Part shown: piece by piece, positions 9,697-19,044 of the stretch | Numbering within the stretch: the first letter of the stretch is position 1 | How the letters are laid out: the number at the start of each line of letters is the position of its first letter | DNA from: JAODBJ01 sp963782465 | GTDB taxonomy: Bacteria > Actinomycetota > Acidimicrobiia > IMCC26256 > PALSA-610 | Assembly: GCA_963782465.1 (NCBI GenBank) | Contig: CAWAJR010000002.1 | Coordinates: 558,001 to 622,000, forward strand | Length of the DNA stretch: 64,000 bases | Reading direction: 5' to 3' | Notes under the pieces: generated by a model | Databases searched by the model: none | What the model was told of the DNA's origin: nothing | Seen by the model: only the letters and a program-made list of their open reading frames with translations | Position numbers and translations under genes: made by a program

Positions 9697-9740
9697 CGTG
9701 CGTCGATAGCTATCGCTATGCGATAGCTATCGACGCACGT
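9696..9740. repeat. 45-bp double palindrome (family A), copy 1
   Basis: Two perfect 20-base arms flank the 5-base loop ctatg. Each arm contains the 12-bp self-palindrome cgatagctatcg, so the element is acgtgcgt + core + loop + core + acgcacgt. It directly follows the malonyl-CoA decarboxylase stop and precedes the EthD-like gene. Confidence 0.95.
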
Positions 9741-9771
9741 GCGGAAGCGCGCCGGTAGCCTCCCGGCCCAC

Positions 9772-10497
9772 ATGGAAAAGCTCATCTATCTGGTGTGGGA
9801 CCGGCCGAGCCGCTCGCCGGAAGCTGTGCGCGCGCAACTGCTCGACGACATCGCACCTCGGCTCCTCGACGCGGGAGCGCGCGGCTTGCAGATCGACGTC
9901 GACGACGACCAGGCCCAGGTTCCGTCGATGGTGCCCGTGCCCGACGACGAACTCCCCGTGCGGGCCGAGGTGTCGATCTGGGTCGACGCGCACGATTTCC
10001 GCGACCCGTTCGAGTCGATCCTCGCCGAGGCGGGGGTACGGCGGGCGGGCTATCTCGTCACCGAGTCGATGTACCGCGACTACGGCGACAACGAGCACGC
10101 GCCGAAACGCGACTGGCCCGACGGGCAACGCTCGCCCGGCATCGTCACGCTCACCGTGTTCGACAAGCCGCCCGGCACCGACGACGCATCCTTCTACGGC
10201 CATTGGTACGCGCACCAGAGCCCGATGTCGGAATGGATGCAGCCGCGGGCGCGCTACGTTCGCAACGCCGTCGTGCGGGCGCTGACCCCGGGTGCGCCCC
10301 GCCTGCGAGCCATCGTCGAGGAGGCGTGGTTCCGCCTCGACGACCTCACCGACCTGCAACGGTTCTTCGGCGTCGCCGACGGTGGGGACGACCTCGGCGA
10401 GCGCATCCGCATCATGCTCGACAGCACGAAACGCCTCGCCGACCCCGCAACCCTGCGCAACTACACGTTGAGCGAGTACATCCTCCGCACCCCGTAA
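9772..10497 (+). CDS. EthD-like dimeric alpha/beta barrel protein
   Basis: A 241-residue protein, probably two ferredoxin-like halves. The second half shows an EthD-like pattern (VTLTVFDKPPG, then FYGHWYAHQSPMSEWM and YVRNAVVRAL). EthD-type proteins assist or catalyse small oxidative or isomerising steps. The ATG at 9772 is preferred because the frame upstream runs into the palindrome. Palindrome copies lie on both sides of the gene. Function is inferred from fold-like patterns only. Confidence 0.7.
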   Translation: MEKLIYLVWDRPSRSPEAVRAQLLDDIAPRLLDAGARGLQIDVDDDQAQVPSMVPVPDDELPVRAEVSIWVDAHDFRDPFESILAEAGVRRAGYLVTESMYRDYGDNEHAPKRDWPDGQRSPGIVTLTVFDKPPGTDDASFYGHWYAHQSPMSEWMQPRARYVRNAVVRALTPGAPRLRAIVEEAWFRLDDLTDLQRFFGVADGGDDLGERIRIMLDSTKRLADPATLRNYTLSEYILRTP

Positions 10498-10499
10498 CC

Positions 10500-10544
10500 A
10501 CGTGCGTCGATAGCTATCGCTATGCGATAGCTATCGACGCACGT
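10500..10544. repeat. 45-bp double palindrome (family A), copy 2
   Basis: Identical to copy 1, including the ctatg loop. It lies between the convergent EthD-like gene (stop at 10497) and sulfatase gene (stop begins at 10544), so it could end transcription from both sides. Confidence 0.95.
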
Positions 10545-12043
10545 CACAACCCGGCGGCGGATTCGTAGGCGAGGAGGCGCTCGTAGTTGTCGCGGAGTTG
10601 CCGGTGCCGGGCCGGGTCCATGGCGAGGTTGACCAACTCGTGCGGGTCTTCGTGCTGGTCGTACCACTCGTGTTCCTGGTCTTCGAACGCGGCGTCGACG
10701 TCGAACAACTTCGTGCCGGGGTCCTTGCCCCACAGGCCGGTACCGGGCTTGCCGCCGCCGAACCCGTAGTAGCGCGCGTACTTGGTCGTGCCGTCGAAGA
10801 AACCCCGGATCGCGTAGCGGGTCATGTTGATGTTGTTCGTGTGCGCGGTGTCGTGCGCGAACAGCACGTGGTCGCGCACCGCGGCAGACGGGTTCGCGAA
10901 GACGGGCGAGAGGTCGGCGCCGCGCATCCCGTACCCGGCCGGGTCGGCACCGGCGAGCGCGCAGATCGTCGCCGCGAGGTCGACGTGCGTCCCGAGCGCC
11001 TCGGTCGTGGTGCCCGCATTCGTCGTGCCCGGGACCCGCACGTACAGCGGCACGTTCATGATCTCGTCGTAGACGAACGGGCCCTTCGACCGCAGGCCGT
11101 GCGAGCCGCACATGTCGCCGTGGTCCGACGTGAAGATCACGATCGTGTCGTCGTAGCGGCCCGACGCTTCGAGCGCGCGCAACACGGTGCCGAGGCTGTC
11201 GTCGGCCATGCGGTGCAACTTCACGTAGTAGTCGAGGTGCCGCAGCCATGCATGCGTGTCGCTCGGGTCGATGTAGCCCCACAGGCCGTGCTGCTGGTCC
11301 CAGCGCCACTGGCGCTGCGTCGCCGGTTTGGCGACGAGGTCGTCGGCGAAGTTGGGCGGCAACGCGTCGACGATCTCCTCGTACTCGGTGTCGAACTGCG
11401 GGAGCGTCTCGTCGTCTTTCCACGCCGCCATCTCGAGCACCCGTTTGATCTTCGCGACGTCGTCGGGGTGCGCGGCGCCGTACCAGGGTTGGTCGACCGG
11501 GAACCACATCACGTCGTGCGGGTTCACGAGCGCGACGGTCAGGAACCAGGGTTCGGTCGCCGCCGCGTTGGTGCGCAACCAGTTCGCCGCGTTGCTCGCG
11601 ATCACGGGGTCGAAGTGCACGCCGGTGCCGGCCCAACCCATGAAGTGACGGTCGTTCCCGTCCCAGTCGGAGAAGCCGTACGACTCCATGTCGGGTTGGG
11701 GCGACTGCGACAGGTGCCACTTGCCGATGTAGCTCGACCGGTAACCCTGCTCGCGAAGCACACTGCCGACGGTCGGGATGGCCGGGTCGAGTTCGACGTG
11801 CTCCGGCATGATCACGTTGTCGACCACGCCGTGTTGCGGCAGGTACCGGCCGGTGAACAGGCTGCCGCGCGAGGGCGAGCACGGCGACGAATGCGTGTAG
11901 TAGCGGTTGAACTCGAGGCCCTCCGCCATCAGCCGTTCCCGCCACGGCAAGTGCACCGACGGCGGCAGCCAGCGCCGCTGCCGCTCCTGGTCGGAGACCA
12001 CGAGCAAGATGTTGGGACGGGCGTTGCCTTCGGTGGTGGTCAT
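10544..12043 (-). CDS. Sulfatase (arylsulfatase family)
   Basis: A 499-residue type I sulfatase. The N-terminal strand RPNILLVVSDQE supplies metal ligands. CSPSRGSLFTGRY (Cys55) is the C-x-P-S-R site whose Cys is converted to formylglycine by an FGE enzyme. IFTSDHGDMCG holds the second metal-binding Asp/His pair. No signal peptide is visible, so it is probably cytoplasmic. It is the last gene of the operon that begins with the GH3 glycosidase, suggesting sulfate ester removal from a glycoside or lipid. Confidence 0.92.
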   Translation of the reverse strand: MTTTEGNARPNILLVVSDQERQRRWLPPSVHLPWRERLMAEGLEFNRYYTHSSPCSPSRGSLFTGRYLPQHGVVDNVIMPEHVELDPAIPTVGSVLREQGYRSSYIGKWHLSQSPQPDMESYGFSDWDGNDRHFMGWAGTGVHFDPVIASNAANWLRTNAAATEPWFLTVALVNPHDVMWFPVDQPWYGAAHPDDVAKIKRVLEMAAWKDDETLPQFDTEYEEIVDALPPNFADDLVAKPATQRQWRWDQQHGLWGYIDPSDTHAWLRHLDYYVKLHRMADDSLGTVLRALEASGRYDDTIVIFTSDHGDMCGSHGLRSKGPFVYDEIMNVPLYVRVPGTTNAGTTTEALGTHVDLAATICALAGADPAGYGMRGADLSPVFANPSAAVRDHVLFAHDTAHTNNINMTRYAIRGFFDGTTKYARYYGFGGGKPGTGLWGKDPGTKLFDVDAAFEDQEHEWYDQHEDPHELVNLAMDPARHRQLRDNYERLLAYESAAGL

Positions 12044-12061
12044 CGGGTCCTTCTCAGTGCT

Positions 12062-13189
12062 TCAGCCGGCGAATCCGTCGAACAGCCCGGTGAGACCGCT
12101 CGGGTCGTGCGGGCCGATCGCCAGTTGTTCGAGCACGCCGAGGCCGGTTCGGTTGCCCCACGTTGCCCGCATCACCTGCTGCACGTGGATCGACCACGGC
12201 TCGACGGTATCGAGTTCTTCGACCGCGAAATCCTCACTGAACACGGAGAGCTCGTCGTGCCAGTGGCCGTGCCCGCGCGTCGGGTGCATGTAGCCGATGC
12301 CACGCATGCGGAACGTGAGGAGCGGTTCGAGGAGGATGTTCTCCGCGCCGCCGTTCGGGCGGTGCAGGGTGAGCTGCGCCTCGCGCGACCGGCGCAACCC
12401 CGGCGCCCACGAGATGTGGTGCTCGCCACCGACGAGGTGTTCGTACGCGTCGTCGATGCCCCACGTCGGCGCGTCGTCCGACGGGAGCACCGGCACGATC
12501 GCACCGCTCTTCACCAGCGGGGTGCCGTCGCCGCGCTCGAACACCATGAAGTGCGTGCAGCAGTCGTCGAACTGCAACGGCGCCCAGAGGAAGAAGATCT
12601 GCGGCAGGGTCGACTGCGGCGCGATCGGCGCCGGCGCGCCAACCGGCCGGACGCCCCACGACCGGTCCTTCGTGCCTCGCGTACCGGCGAGGTCGACCTC
12701 GATGTGCTCGCCTCCGGCGTCGATCGTCCCCGACCATCCGCCCCACTGGGTGAGCCGGGTCGAGTCCATCACCAGCCGGTTCGCCTGGTGCATCGTCTGG
12801 CGCGGTTCTTCGATCGCGACGGTGCGGGCGCGGTACGTGAGATCGGCGACGATGCCGTGCTCCGGCGCGTCGACCCGTACCCGGTTCACCCGCAACGGTT
12901 CGACCACGTCGATGGAGATCGGGCCGATCTTGGTCTCGCGCCGGTCGAGCGGGAGGCGACCCGACGCGAACACCGACCGTTGCCGGCCGTTCGACACCAC
13001 TGAGAACGCGGCGTCGATGATGTCGCGGTTCGGGTAGGTAGCCATCGCGACGCCGAAATACAGGTCTTCGCGGTAGCCGTTGAACCAGTAGCGGTCGTAG
13101 TGGTTGGGGTCGCCGCTCGCGGTGTGCGCGATCGGCAGCGGGGTCTGATGGATCGGGAAGTCGTCGAGCGGTGTGATCACGGCAGGCAT
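12062..13189 (-). CDS. Uncharacterised protein, beta-rich, possibly lipocalin/CrtC-like
   Basis: A 375-residue protein with no signal peptide. Tryptophan- and aspartate-rich strands (DRYWFNGYREDLYFGVAMA, TKDRSWGVRP, IFFLWAPLQFDD) recall the double beta-barrel of hydroxyneurosporene-synthase (CrtC)-like and related actinobacterial proteins. I do not recognise a catalytic motif. The repeated pattern of a first half with HYDRYWFNGY and a second half with RSWGVR supports two related barrels. It lies 18 bases upstream of the sulfatase gene in the same operon. Confidence 0.75.
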   Translation of the reverse strand: MPAVITPLDDFPIHQTPLPIAHTASGDPNHYDRYWFNGYREDLYFGVAMATYPNRDIIDAAFSVVSNGRQRSVFASGRLPLDRRETKIGPISIDVVEPLRVNRVRVDAPEHGIVADLTYRARTVAIEEPRQTMHQANRLVMDSTRLTQWGGWSGTIDAGGEHIEVDLAGTRGTKDRSWGVRPVGAPAPIAPQSTLPQIFFLWAPLQFDDCCTHFMVFERGDGTPLVKSGAIVPVLPSDDAPTWGIDDAYEHLVGGEHHISWAPGLRRSREAQLTLHRPNGGAENILLEPLLTFRMRGIGYMHPTRGHGHWHDELSVFSEDFAVEELDTVEPWSIHVQQVMRATWGNRTGLGVLEQLAIGPHDPSGLTGLFDGFAG

Positions 13190-13259
13190 GCTGGCGCGTC
13201 GGCAGCCTCGCTGTCAGGTCGGCGGCAGCGCGGCGGCACCGCCCCGTCAGGACGCCCCG

Positions 13260-14168
13260 TCAGGCGATCGCGTCGCGGAAGCGAGCCACGGCATCGGCGA
13301 AGAACGCCGGCGCCTCGGCCGGTTCCCGGCAGAAGGCCTGCAACGGGAGCTGGATGTTGGTCGCACCGGCCGCGATGATTTCCGGCACCGACTCGATGCT
13401 GCGCGCGAGGTCGGGCCGCTTGCCCTCGTCGCGCGCGATCTGCAACGGCGCCTGCACCTGGAAGCCCGCCGGGTCGCGCCCTTTCGCCGCGAGCGCGTCG
13501 CGCAGCTGCGCCGCGCCCGCCGCGATCCCCTCGATGCTCTCGCCCATGATCGGGATCCAGCCGTCGGCGTAGCGGGCGATGCGTTCCACCGCGCGGGCGT
13601 GCAGGGTGCCGGCGACCCACAACGGCACTCCACCCGGCTGCACGGGCTTCGGTTCGCACCACGTGTCGGCGAACGACACGCTCGGCGACGAGTACACGGC
13701 CGGGCTGTCGTTCCACAGCACCCGCAATGCGCCCATGAGGTCGTCGAGCAGTTCGCCCCGGTGGTGGAAGTCGACCCCGCCGGCCTGGTACTCCTCGATC
13801 TGCCAGCCGGTGCCGACGCCGAGGTCGACGCGGCCGCGGGAGAGCACGTCGAGGGTGGCGACGGTCTTCGCGAGGAGCGCGGCGGGCCGCAGCGGCGCGA
13901 TGAGAATGCCGGTCGCGAGGCGGACGTTGGTGGTGGCGGGCGCGATCGCCGCCAGCATCGTGAGCGGTTCGAACCACGGCGCGTCGGACGGCACCGGGAA
14001 CCGGCCCCACTGGTACGCGTCGGTGTGCGGGCCCATGACCACGTGGTCGACGAGCACGATGCGGTCGACGCCGGCGTCGTCGGCGGCGCGCGCGAGGTCG
14101 ACGAAGCGGTGCCATTCGCCCGCCGGGTAGAGAGAACCGAAGTTCGGGAGCCCGATCGACAGCGTCAC
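13260..14168 (-). CDS. LLM-class (probably F420-dependent) oxidoreductase
   Basis: A 302-residue luciferase-like TIM barrel. SIGLPNFG opens the barrel; ATTNVRLATGILIAPLRPAALLAKTVATLDVLSRGRVDLGVGTGW is the conserved central stretch (shown here in part: LATGILIAPLR, LSRGRVDLGVGTGW). GVPLWVAGTL and YADGWIPI are also typical. Members use F420H2 or FMN. The GTG at 14168 forms a GTGA overlap with the GH3 stop. Being translationally coupled to a glycosidase is unusual and may reflect oxidation of the released aglycone. Confidence 0.85.
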   Translation of the reverse strand: MTLSIGLPNFGSLYPAGEWHRFVDLARAADDAGVDRIVLVDHVVMGPHTDAYQWGRFPVPSDAPWFEPLTMLAAIAPATTNVRLATGILIAPLRPAALLAKTVATLDVLSRGRVDLGVGTGWQIEEYQAGGVDFHHRGELLDDLMGALRVLWNDSPAVYSSPSVSFADTWCEPKPVQPGGVPLWVAGTLHARAVERIARYADGWIPIMGESIEGIAAGAAQLRDALAAKGRDPAGFQVQAPLQIARDEGKRPDLARSIESVPEIIAAGATNIQLPLQAFCREPAEAPAFFADAVARFRDAIA

Positions 14169-16627
14169 TCGCACGTCAACACCACCGTCTGCTTGATGTC
14201 GCGCGACGACGACCCGATACGCGCTTCGAAGGTGCCGGGCTCGACGACCCAGCCGCGTGCTTCGCCGTCCCAGAACGCGAACGAACGGCGGTCGAGCACC
14301 AATGGCACCGCGGCCGTTTGCCCCGGTTCGATCAACACCTTGGCGAACGCCTTGAGCTCCTGCGGCGGCCGTTCGACGCTCGCGTCGACGTCGTGCACGT
14401 AACACTGCACCACTTCGGCCGCGGCGCGCCCGCCGGTGTTGGTGACGGGCACCGTGATCTCGACCCGGTCGCCGTCGTGGAACGTCGCGTTGTTCACCTG
14501 CGGCGCCCCGTAATCGAACGTCGAGTAGGTGAGCCCGTAGCCGAACGGGTAGCGCGGGTCGGTGTCGTTCGCGTCGTAGCCGCGGTAGCCCATGAGGAGG
14601 CCCTCGTCGTAGACGACCTTGCCGTTCTCCCCCGGGTAGAACTTGTAGGTCGGCGTGTCCTGGAGGCCGTACGGGATCGTGGTGGGGAGGCGGCCCGACG
14701 GCGACACCGCGCCGACCAGCACGTCGGCGAGGGCGTTGCCGCACTCCTCACCCGGGAACCAGATCTGCATGACCGCAGCCGCCCGCTCGGCCCAGTCCAT
14801 CGAGACCGGCGACGCGGCGTTCACGACCACGACCGTGCGCGAGTTCGCCGCGAGCACACGGTCGATCAGCTGCTCCTGGCTGCCGGGGAGGTGCAACGAC
14901 TCGCGGTCGTGCCCTTCGCTCTCCCACTCCGAGTCGGTGCCGACGACGAGCACGACGGCGTCGGCGTCGCGGGCGAGGGCGACGGCGCGGTCTTCGAGAT
15001 CGGCGGGTTCGGGCGCACGGCAACCGATCGACAACCCGCCCATGCCCGGGCCGGCGGGGACGAACTCCACCGTGAGTTCGCGACGCTCGCCTTCCGCCAG
15101 GTCGACCGTGGCGAGCGCTTCCGCGCTCCCGAAACCGAAGAACGCGTCGCTGTGCTCGGTCGGCGACCAGTTGTCGACGACGACCTCCCCGTCGAGCAAC
15201 AGGCGGGCGCGGCCCGCCTGCACGAGGCTGAACGTCCACGGCCCCGGTTCCGACGCGACGAACGTGCCCGTGATCCGAGCCGAGAAGTCGTCGGGCACCG
15301 AGCGCGAGAACCGGCCCAGCCACACGAAGTAGCCGCTGCGGACGTGTTCTTCGAACACCACGTCGCCGGCGCGTTCGCGGCCTTCGTAGTAGGAGATCGT
15401 CAGGTCGCCGTCGAGGTGGCGTGTGGACAGCGCCGGGGTGCGCTTGCTGATCGACGCGCCCCGTTCGAACCGGATCGTCATGCCGTCCGGCGCCTGTGCG
15501 CGCAGTCCCGCGAGCGGCGACACCGACGCATGCGGCGTGACCGACGCGCTGCCGCCACCTTGCACCATCGCGATGTCGGCGTTCGGGCCGATGACCGCGA
15601 GCGTCTTGACGCGTTTCGGGTTCAGCGGGAGAAGTCCTTCGTTGCGCAGCAACACGAACGCGCCGGCGGCGGCGCGGCGGGCAACCGCGCGCCGCGCCGG
15701 GTCGTCGATGCCCAGTTCTTCTTCTTCGTCGGGCGCGCGTGTCGCCGCCCCGCCGAGCGCCAGGCCGACGCGGGCCCGCAGGCGCAGCAGGCGCCGGACC
15801 TTGTCGTCGAGGGTCGCTTCATCGACTTCGCCGGCCTCGATCGCGGCCACGAGTTTCTCGCCCAGCCACTGCGCCGGCCCGGGCATCTCGAGATCGAGGC
15901 CCGCGTTGGCGGCGGGCGCCGTGCTGTGGGTGCCGAACCAGTCGGACACGACCACCCCGTCGAACCCCCATTCGGTCTTGAGGAGCCGGTCGACGCTCCA
16001 CGGCTGCTCGCTGCAGTACGTGCCGTTCAGGCGGTTGTAGGCGGTCATCAACGCCCACGTGCCCGCCTCGTTCACCGCGGCTTCGAACGGCACCAGGTAG
16101 AGCTCGCGCAGCACCCGCTCGTCGACGTCGGCGCTGATCGTCATGCGCTCGAACTCCTGGTCGTTCGCGACGAAGTGCTTCACGCACGCCGAGACGCCAC
16201 CGCGCTGCACCCCGGTGATGTAGCTCACGGTCATGCGGGCCGACAGGTACGGGTCTTCCGAGTAGCACTCGAAGTTGCGGCCCGCGTACGGGTGGCGATG
16301 GAGGTTCACCGTCGGGGCGAGGAGCATCTGCGCGCGTTTGTCGCGCGCTTCGCCCGCTAGGCACTCGCCGACCTCGCGCACGAGGTCGGGGTCCCAGGTT
16401 GCGCCGAGCGCGGTGCCGCAGGGGAAGCACAGGGACGGGGTCGCCCCCCAGCGACCGCCCCGCGCGCCGTTCGGCCCGTCGGTCACCTTCAAGGGCGCGA
16501 TCCCGAGCCGTTCGACGCCCGGCGTGTGCCACAGATCGGTGCCGGCGGTGAGCGAGGCCTTCTCTTCGAGCGTGAGGCGGGCGATGAGCGCGTCGAGTTG
16601 GGTCTCGTCCGGGGTGGTGTCGGTCAC
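14165..16627 (-). CDS. Glycoside hydrolase family 3 beta-glycosidase with PA14 domain
   Basis: An 820-residue GH3 enzyme. The N-terminal TIM barrel has KHF (Lys150-His151), and VVVSDWFGTH holds the likely nucleophile Asp229. The alpha/beta sandwich follows, with KTLAVIGPNAD and GGGSASVTP. A PA14 module is inserted at about residues 400-530 (DDFSARITGTFVASEPGPWTFS region), and a fibronectin-III-like domain closes the protein (VTNTGGRAAAEVVQ). No signal peptide is visible. The GTG at 16627 starts VTDTTPDETQ. It heads the operon GH3, LLM oxidoreductase, unknown protein, sulfatase. Confidence 0.92.
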   Translation of the reverse strand: MTDTTPDETQLDALIARLTLEEKASLTAGTDLWHTPGVERLGIAPLKVTDGPNGARGGRWGATPSLCFPCGTALGATWDPDLVREVGECLAGEARDKRAQMLLAPTVNLHRHPYAGRNFECYSEDPYLSARMTVSYITGVQRGGVSACVKHFVANDQEFERMTISADVDERVLRELYLVPFEAAVNEAGTWALMTAYNRLNGTYCSEQPWSVDRLLKTEWGFDGVVVSDWFGTHSTAPAANAGLDLEMPGPAQWLGEKLVAAIEAGEVDEATLDDKVRRLLRLRARVGLALGGAATRAPDEEEELGIDDPARRAVARRAAAGAFVLLRNEGLLPLNPKRVKTLAVIGPNADIAMVQGGGSASVTPHASVSPLAGLRAQAPDGMTIRFERGASISKRTPALSTRHLDGDLTISYYEGRERAGDVVFEEHVRSGYFVWLGRFSRSVPDDFSARITGTFVASEPGPWTFSLVQAGRARLLLDGEVVVDNWSPTEHSDAFFGFGSAEALATVDLAEGERRELTVEFVPAGPGMGGLSIGCRAPEPADLEDRAVALARDADAVVLVVGTDSEWESEGHDRESLHLPGSQEQLIDRVLAANSRTVVVVNAASPVSMDWAERAAAVMQIWFPGEECGNALADVLVGAVSPSGRLPTTIPYGLQDTPTYKFYPGENGKVVYDEGLLMGYRGYDANDTDPRYPFGYGLTYSTFDYGAPQVNNATFHDGDRVEITVPVTNTGGRAAAEVVQCYVHDVDASVERPPQELKAFAKVLIEPGQTAAVPLVLDRRSFAFWDGEARGWVVEPGTFEARIGSSSRDIKQTVVLTCE

Positions 16628-16678
16628 GGCGCCGAAACTAACGGGCCGGCGTGTTGCGGCGCCCGTACAGTCGTGACG

Positions 16679-17497
16679 ATGACCGAGACGTCCGAGATCG
16701 TGCGTTTCTACGAGACTCACCGGCCGGAGCGTTCGCGGATCACCGAGGGTGCCGGCCGACTCGAATTCCTGCGCACCCAGGAGGTGGTCCGCCGGCATAT
16801 GCCGCCGCCACCGGCGCGGGTACTCGACGTCGGAGGCGGTGAGGGCGTCCACGCCGCCTGGCTCTCGGCCGGCGGTTACGACGTGCACCTGGTCGACCTC
16901 GTCGCGGCGCACGTCGAGCAGGCGATCGCCAACTCGGTCGCGGCCGGCCGGCCCTTCACGGCGGCGCGGGGCGACGCCCGCAGCCTCGAGGAAGACGACC
17001 AGTGCTGCGATGCAGTGCTGCTGCTCGGCCCCGCCTACCACCTCACCGAGGAAACAGATCGGGTGCGCGCCCTCACCGAGGCCCGCCGGGTGGTGCGGCC
17101 CGGCGGCGTCGTGTTCGTCGCCGCCATCTCCCGGTACGCATCCCTCTTTGCCGGGCTCGCGCTCGACGACCTGTTCGACCCTCGGTTCCGCGCGATCGTC
17201 GAACGCGACGTCGTCGACGGCCAGCACCGGAACCCGGCAATGGACGGGCAATGGTTCACCACCGCGTACTTCCACCGGCCCGACGAGCTTGTCGCCGAAG
17301 CGTCCAGCGCCGGTCTCGCGGTTCGCGAACTCGTCGGTCTCGAAGGCATGGCCGGCTGGTTGCCGTCTCTCGAGGCGCGCTTCGTCGACGACCCGGACGA
17401 CCGGGAGACGATCTTGTGGTCGGCGCGGGTCACCGAACAGGTACCCGCACTCGCCGCGTTGAGCGCGCACATGCTGCTCGTCGCGGAACGCACGTAG
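16679..17497 (+). CDS. Class I SAM-dependent methyltransferase
   Basis: A 272-residue Rossmann methyltransferase. Motif I is VLDVGGGEGVHA near residue 46, with VHLVDLV as the acidic end of strand beta2 and DAVLLLGPAYHL as motif IV. EARRVVRPGGVVFVAAI is the typical post-IV helix and strand. The substrate is not evident. It starts 51 bases from the divergent GH3 gene and is followed 25 bases downstream by an SDR gene, so the two may be co-transcribed. Confidence 0.88.
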   Translation: MTETSEIVRFYETHRPERSRITEGAGRLEFLRTQEVVRRHMPPPPARVLDVGGGEGVHAAWLSAGGYDVHLVDLVAAHVEQAIANSVAAGRPFTAARGDARSLEEDDQCCDAVLLLGPAYHLTEETDRVRALTEARRVVRPGGVVFVAAISRYASLFAGLALDDLFDPRFRAIVERDVVDGQHRNPAMDGQWFTTAYFHRPDELVAEASSAGLAVRELVGLEGMAGWLPSLEARFVDDPDDRETILWSARVTEQVPALAALSAHMLLVAERT

Positions 17498-17522
17498 CGC
17501 CGCTCTTGTAGCGTGCGCGCGC

Positions 17523-18359
17523 ATGCAGGACCTCGCGGGAAACGTTGCCGTCGTCACCGGAGCGGGAAGCGGTATCGGCCGTGCGCTCACGCTCGCGTTC
17601 GGAGCCGAAGGGATGCGGGTGGTCGCGGCCGACGTCGAAGCCGCCGCGCTCGACGAGACGGTCGCGCTGCTGGCCGCGGCGGGTGTCGATGTTTCGTCGA
17701 GCGTCACCGACGTCAGCGACTTCGACGCCGTCGCCGCGCTCGCCGACCACGCGTATGCCACCTACGGCTCCGTCGACGTGCTTTGCAACAACGCCGGTGT
17801 GTTCGCCGGCGGAGTGATCTGGGAACGCCCGGCCGCCGACTACGAGTGGGCGCTCGGCGTGAACCTCTGGGGGATCCTCAACGCGGCGCGCGCGTTCGTG
17901 CCGAGGATGATCGCGGCCGGCACCGAAGCGCACATCGTGAACACGGTGTCGATGGCGGGTATGTGCACCACCCCTTACTCGGCGGCCTACGACGTGTCGA
18001 AGTTCGCCGCGGCTGCCGCCACCGAGTGCCTCGCCCACGACCTCGCCCTCGCCGGCGCGCCGATCAAGGTCACCATGCTCTGCCCGGGGTTGATCGCGAC
18101 GAACATCGGCCGGGCCGGTCGCAACCGGCCGCCGGCGTACGCCGCCGCCGACACGCCCGACGCCGAGTTCGTCACCAACGTGCTCATCGAGCAGACCGCC
18201 ACCGGTCTGGCGCCGAGCGCCGTCGCGCCGATGGTGATCGACGCGATCCGCACCGGGCGCTTCTTCCTGCCGACGAACCCCAGCCACGCGCCCCAGATGC
18301 GCGAGCGCCTGGACGCGCTCCTCGCCGGCAACGTCCCCCCGATGCCCACCTTCGACTGA
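17523..18359 (+). CDS. SDR family oxidoreductase
   Basis: A 278-residue short-chain dehydrogenase with TGAGSGIG, NNAG and a YDVSK catalytic motif, plus an extended C-terminus (GRFFLPTNPSHAPQM) common in actinobacterial SDRs acting on hydrophobic substrates. The Ser of the triad is in NTVSMAGM. A 23-bp-arm hairpin follows the stop, then a tetR gene. Confidence 0.9.
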   Translation: MQDLAGNVAVVTGAGSGIGRALTLAFGAEGMRVVAADVEAAALDETVALLAAAGVDVSSSVTDVSDFDAVAALADHAYATYGSVDVLCNNAGVFAGGVIWERPAADYEWALGVNLWGILNAARAFVPRMIAAGTEAHIVNTVSMAGMCTTPYSAAYDVSKFAAAAATECLAHDLALAGAPIKVTMLCPGLIATNIGRAGRNRPPAYAAADTPDAEFVTNVLIEQTATGLAPSAVAPMVIDAIRTGRFFLPTNPSHAPQMRERLDALLAGNVPPMPTFD

Positions 18360-18368
18360 CCGCGCCTG

Positions 18369-18420
18369 CGAACCTGCGTCAGTTTTGCCCCCTGCTAGGG
18401 GCAAAACTGACGCAGGTTCG
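18369..18420. repeat. Perfect 23-bp-arm hairpin between SDR and tetR (family B-like)
   Basis: Arms 18369-18391 and 18398-18420 are perfectly complementary around the 6-base loop ctgcta. The inner part (cagttttgcccc) resembles the other GCCCCC hairpins. It starts 10 bases after the SDR stop and ends just before the tetR start, so it may act as terminator, as TetR operator, or both. Confidence 0.85.
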
Positions 18421-18426
18421 GGGAGG

Positions 18427-19044
18427 GTGGGGGGGCCGGGCAAGACCGCGACTCGTGGCGCGCTGGTGGAAGCGGCGATCGACAGCCTTCGCTTCGACGG
18501 GTTCAGCGGGGCGAGCGCACGGGTGATCGCACAACGCGCCGGCGTCAATCCCGGCCTGGTCTTCTACCACTTCGGCTCGGTGGCCGACCTGCTGCTGGCG
18601 GCGCTCAACGAAGTGAGCGATCGGCGAATGCAGCGCTACACAGCCGCAGTTGATGCGGCCGGCACGCCCGCCGAACTGGTCGCCGTCGCGACGCAGATCT
18701 TCCGTGAGGACCTCGACGACGGGTACGTCACGGTGCTCGTCGAGATGATCGCCGGTGCGGGATCGTCGCCCGCGCTCGCGCAGCAGGTCGCCGCGGCGAT
18801 CGCACCGTGGCGGGCGTTCGCGCAGCGGGCGATCGGGGCAATCGTCGCCGGATCGCCGATCACTTCGCTCGTCCCGGAGGCCGACGCGGCTCTCGCGGTC
18901 GTCGCCCTCTACCTCGGTCTGGAAATGCTCACGCACCTCGACGGCGACCGCGCGCCGGCGATGCGGCTGTTCGACCAAGCGAGCGCGCTCGTCGCGATCC
19001 TCGGCTCGCCGATGGTCACGACACCTTCGAAGGAGACCTCATGA
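18427..19044 (+). CDS. TetR family transcriptional regulator
   Basis: A 205-residue regulator. The N-terminal helix-turn-helix is TRGALVEAAIDSLRFDGFSGASARVIAQRAGVNPGLVFYHFGSVADLL in outline (key parts ARVIAQRAGVN and VFYHFGS). The helical ligand-binding domain follows. I chose the GTG at 18427; an upstream TTG at 18385 would place the start inside the hairpin. Its stop overlaps the next start by 4 bases (ATGA), but that next gene is decayed, so the original regulated partner may have been lost. Confidence 0.85.
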   Translation: MGGPGKTATRGALVEAAIDSLRFDGFSGASARVIAQRAGVNPGLVFYHFGSVADLLLAALNEVSDRRMQRYTAAVDAAGTPAELVAVATQIFREDLDDGYVTVLVEMIAGAGSSPALAQQVAAAIAPWRAFAQRAIGAIVAGSPITSLVPEADAALAVVALYLGLEMLTHLDGDRAPAMRLFDQASALVAILGSPMVTTPSKETS

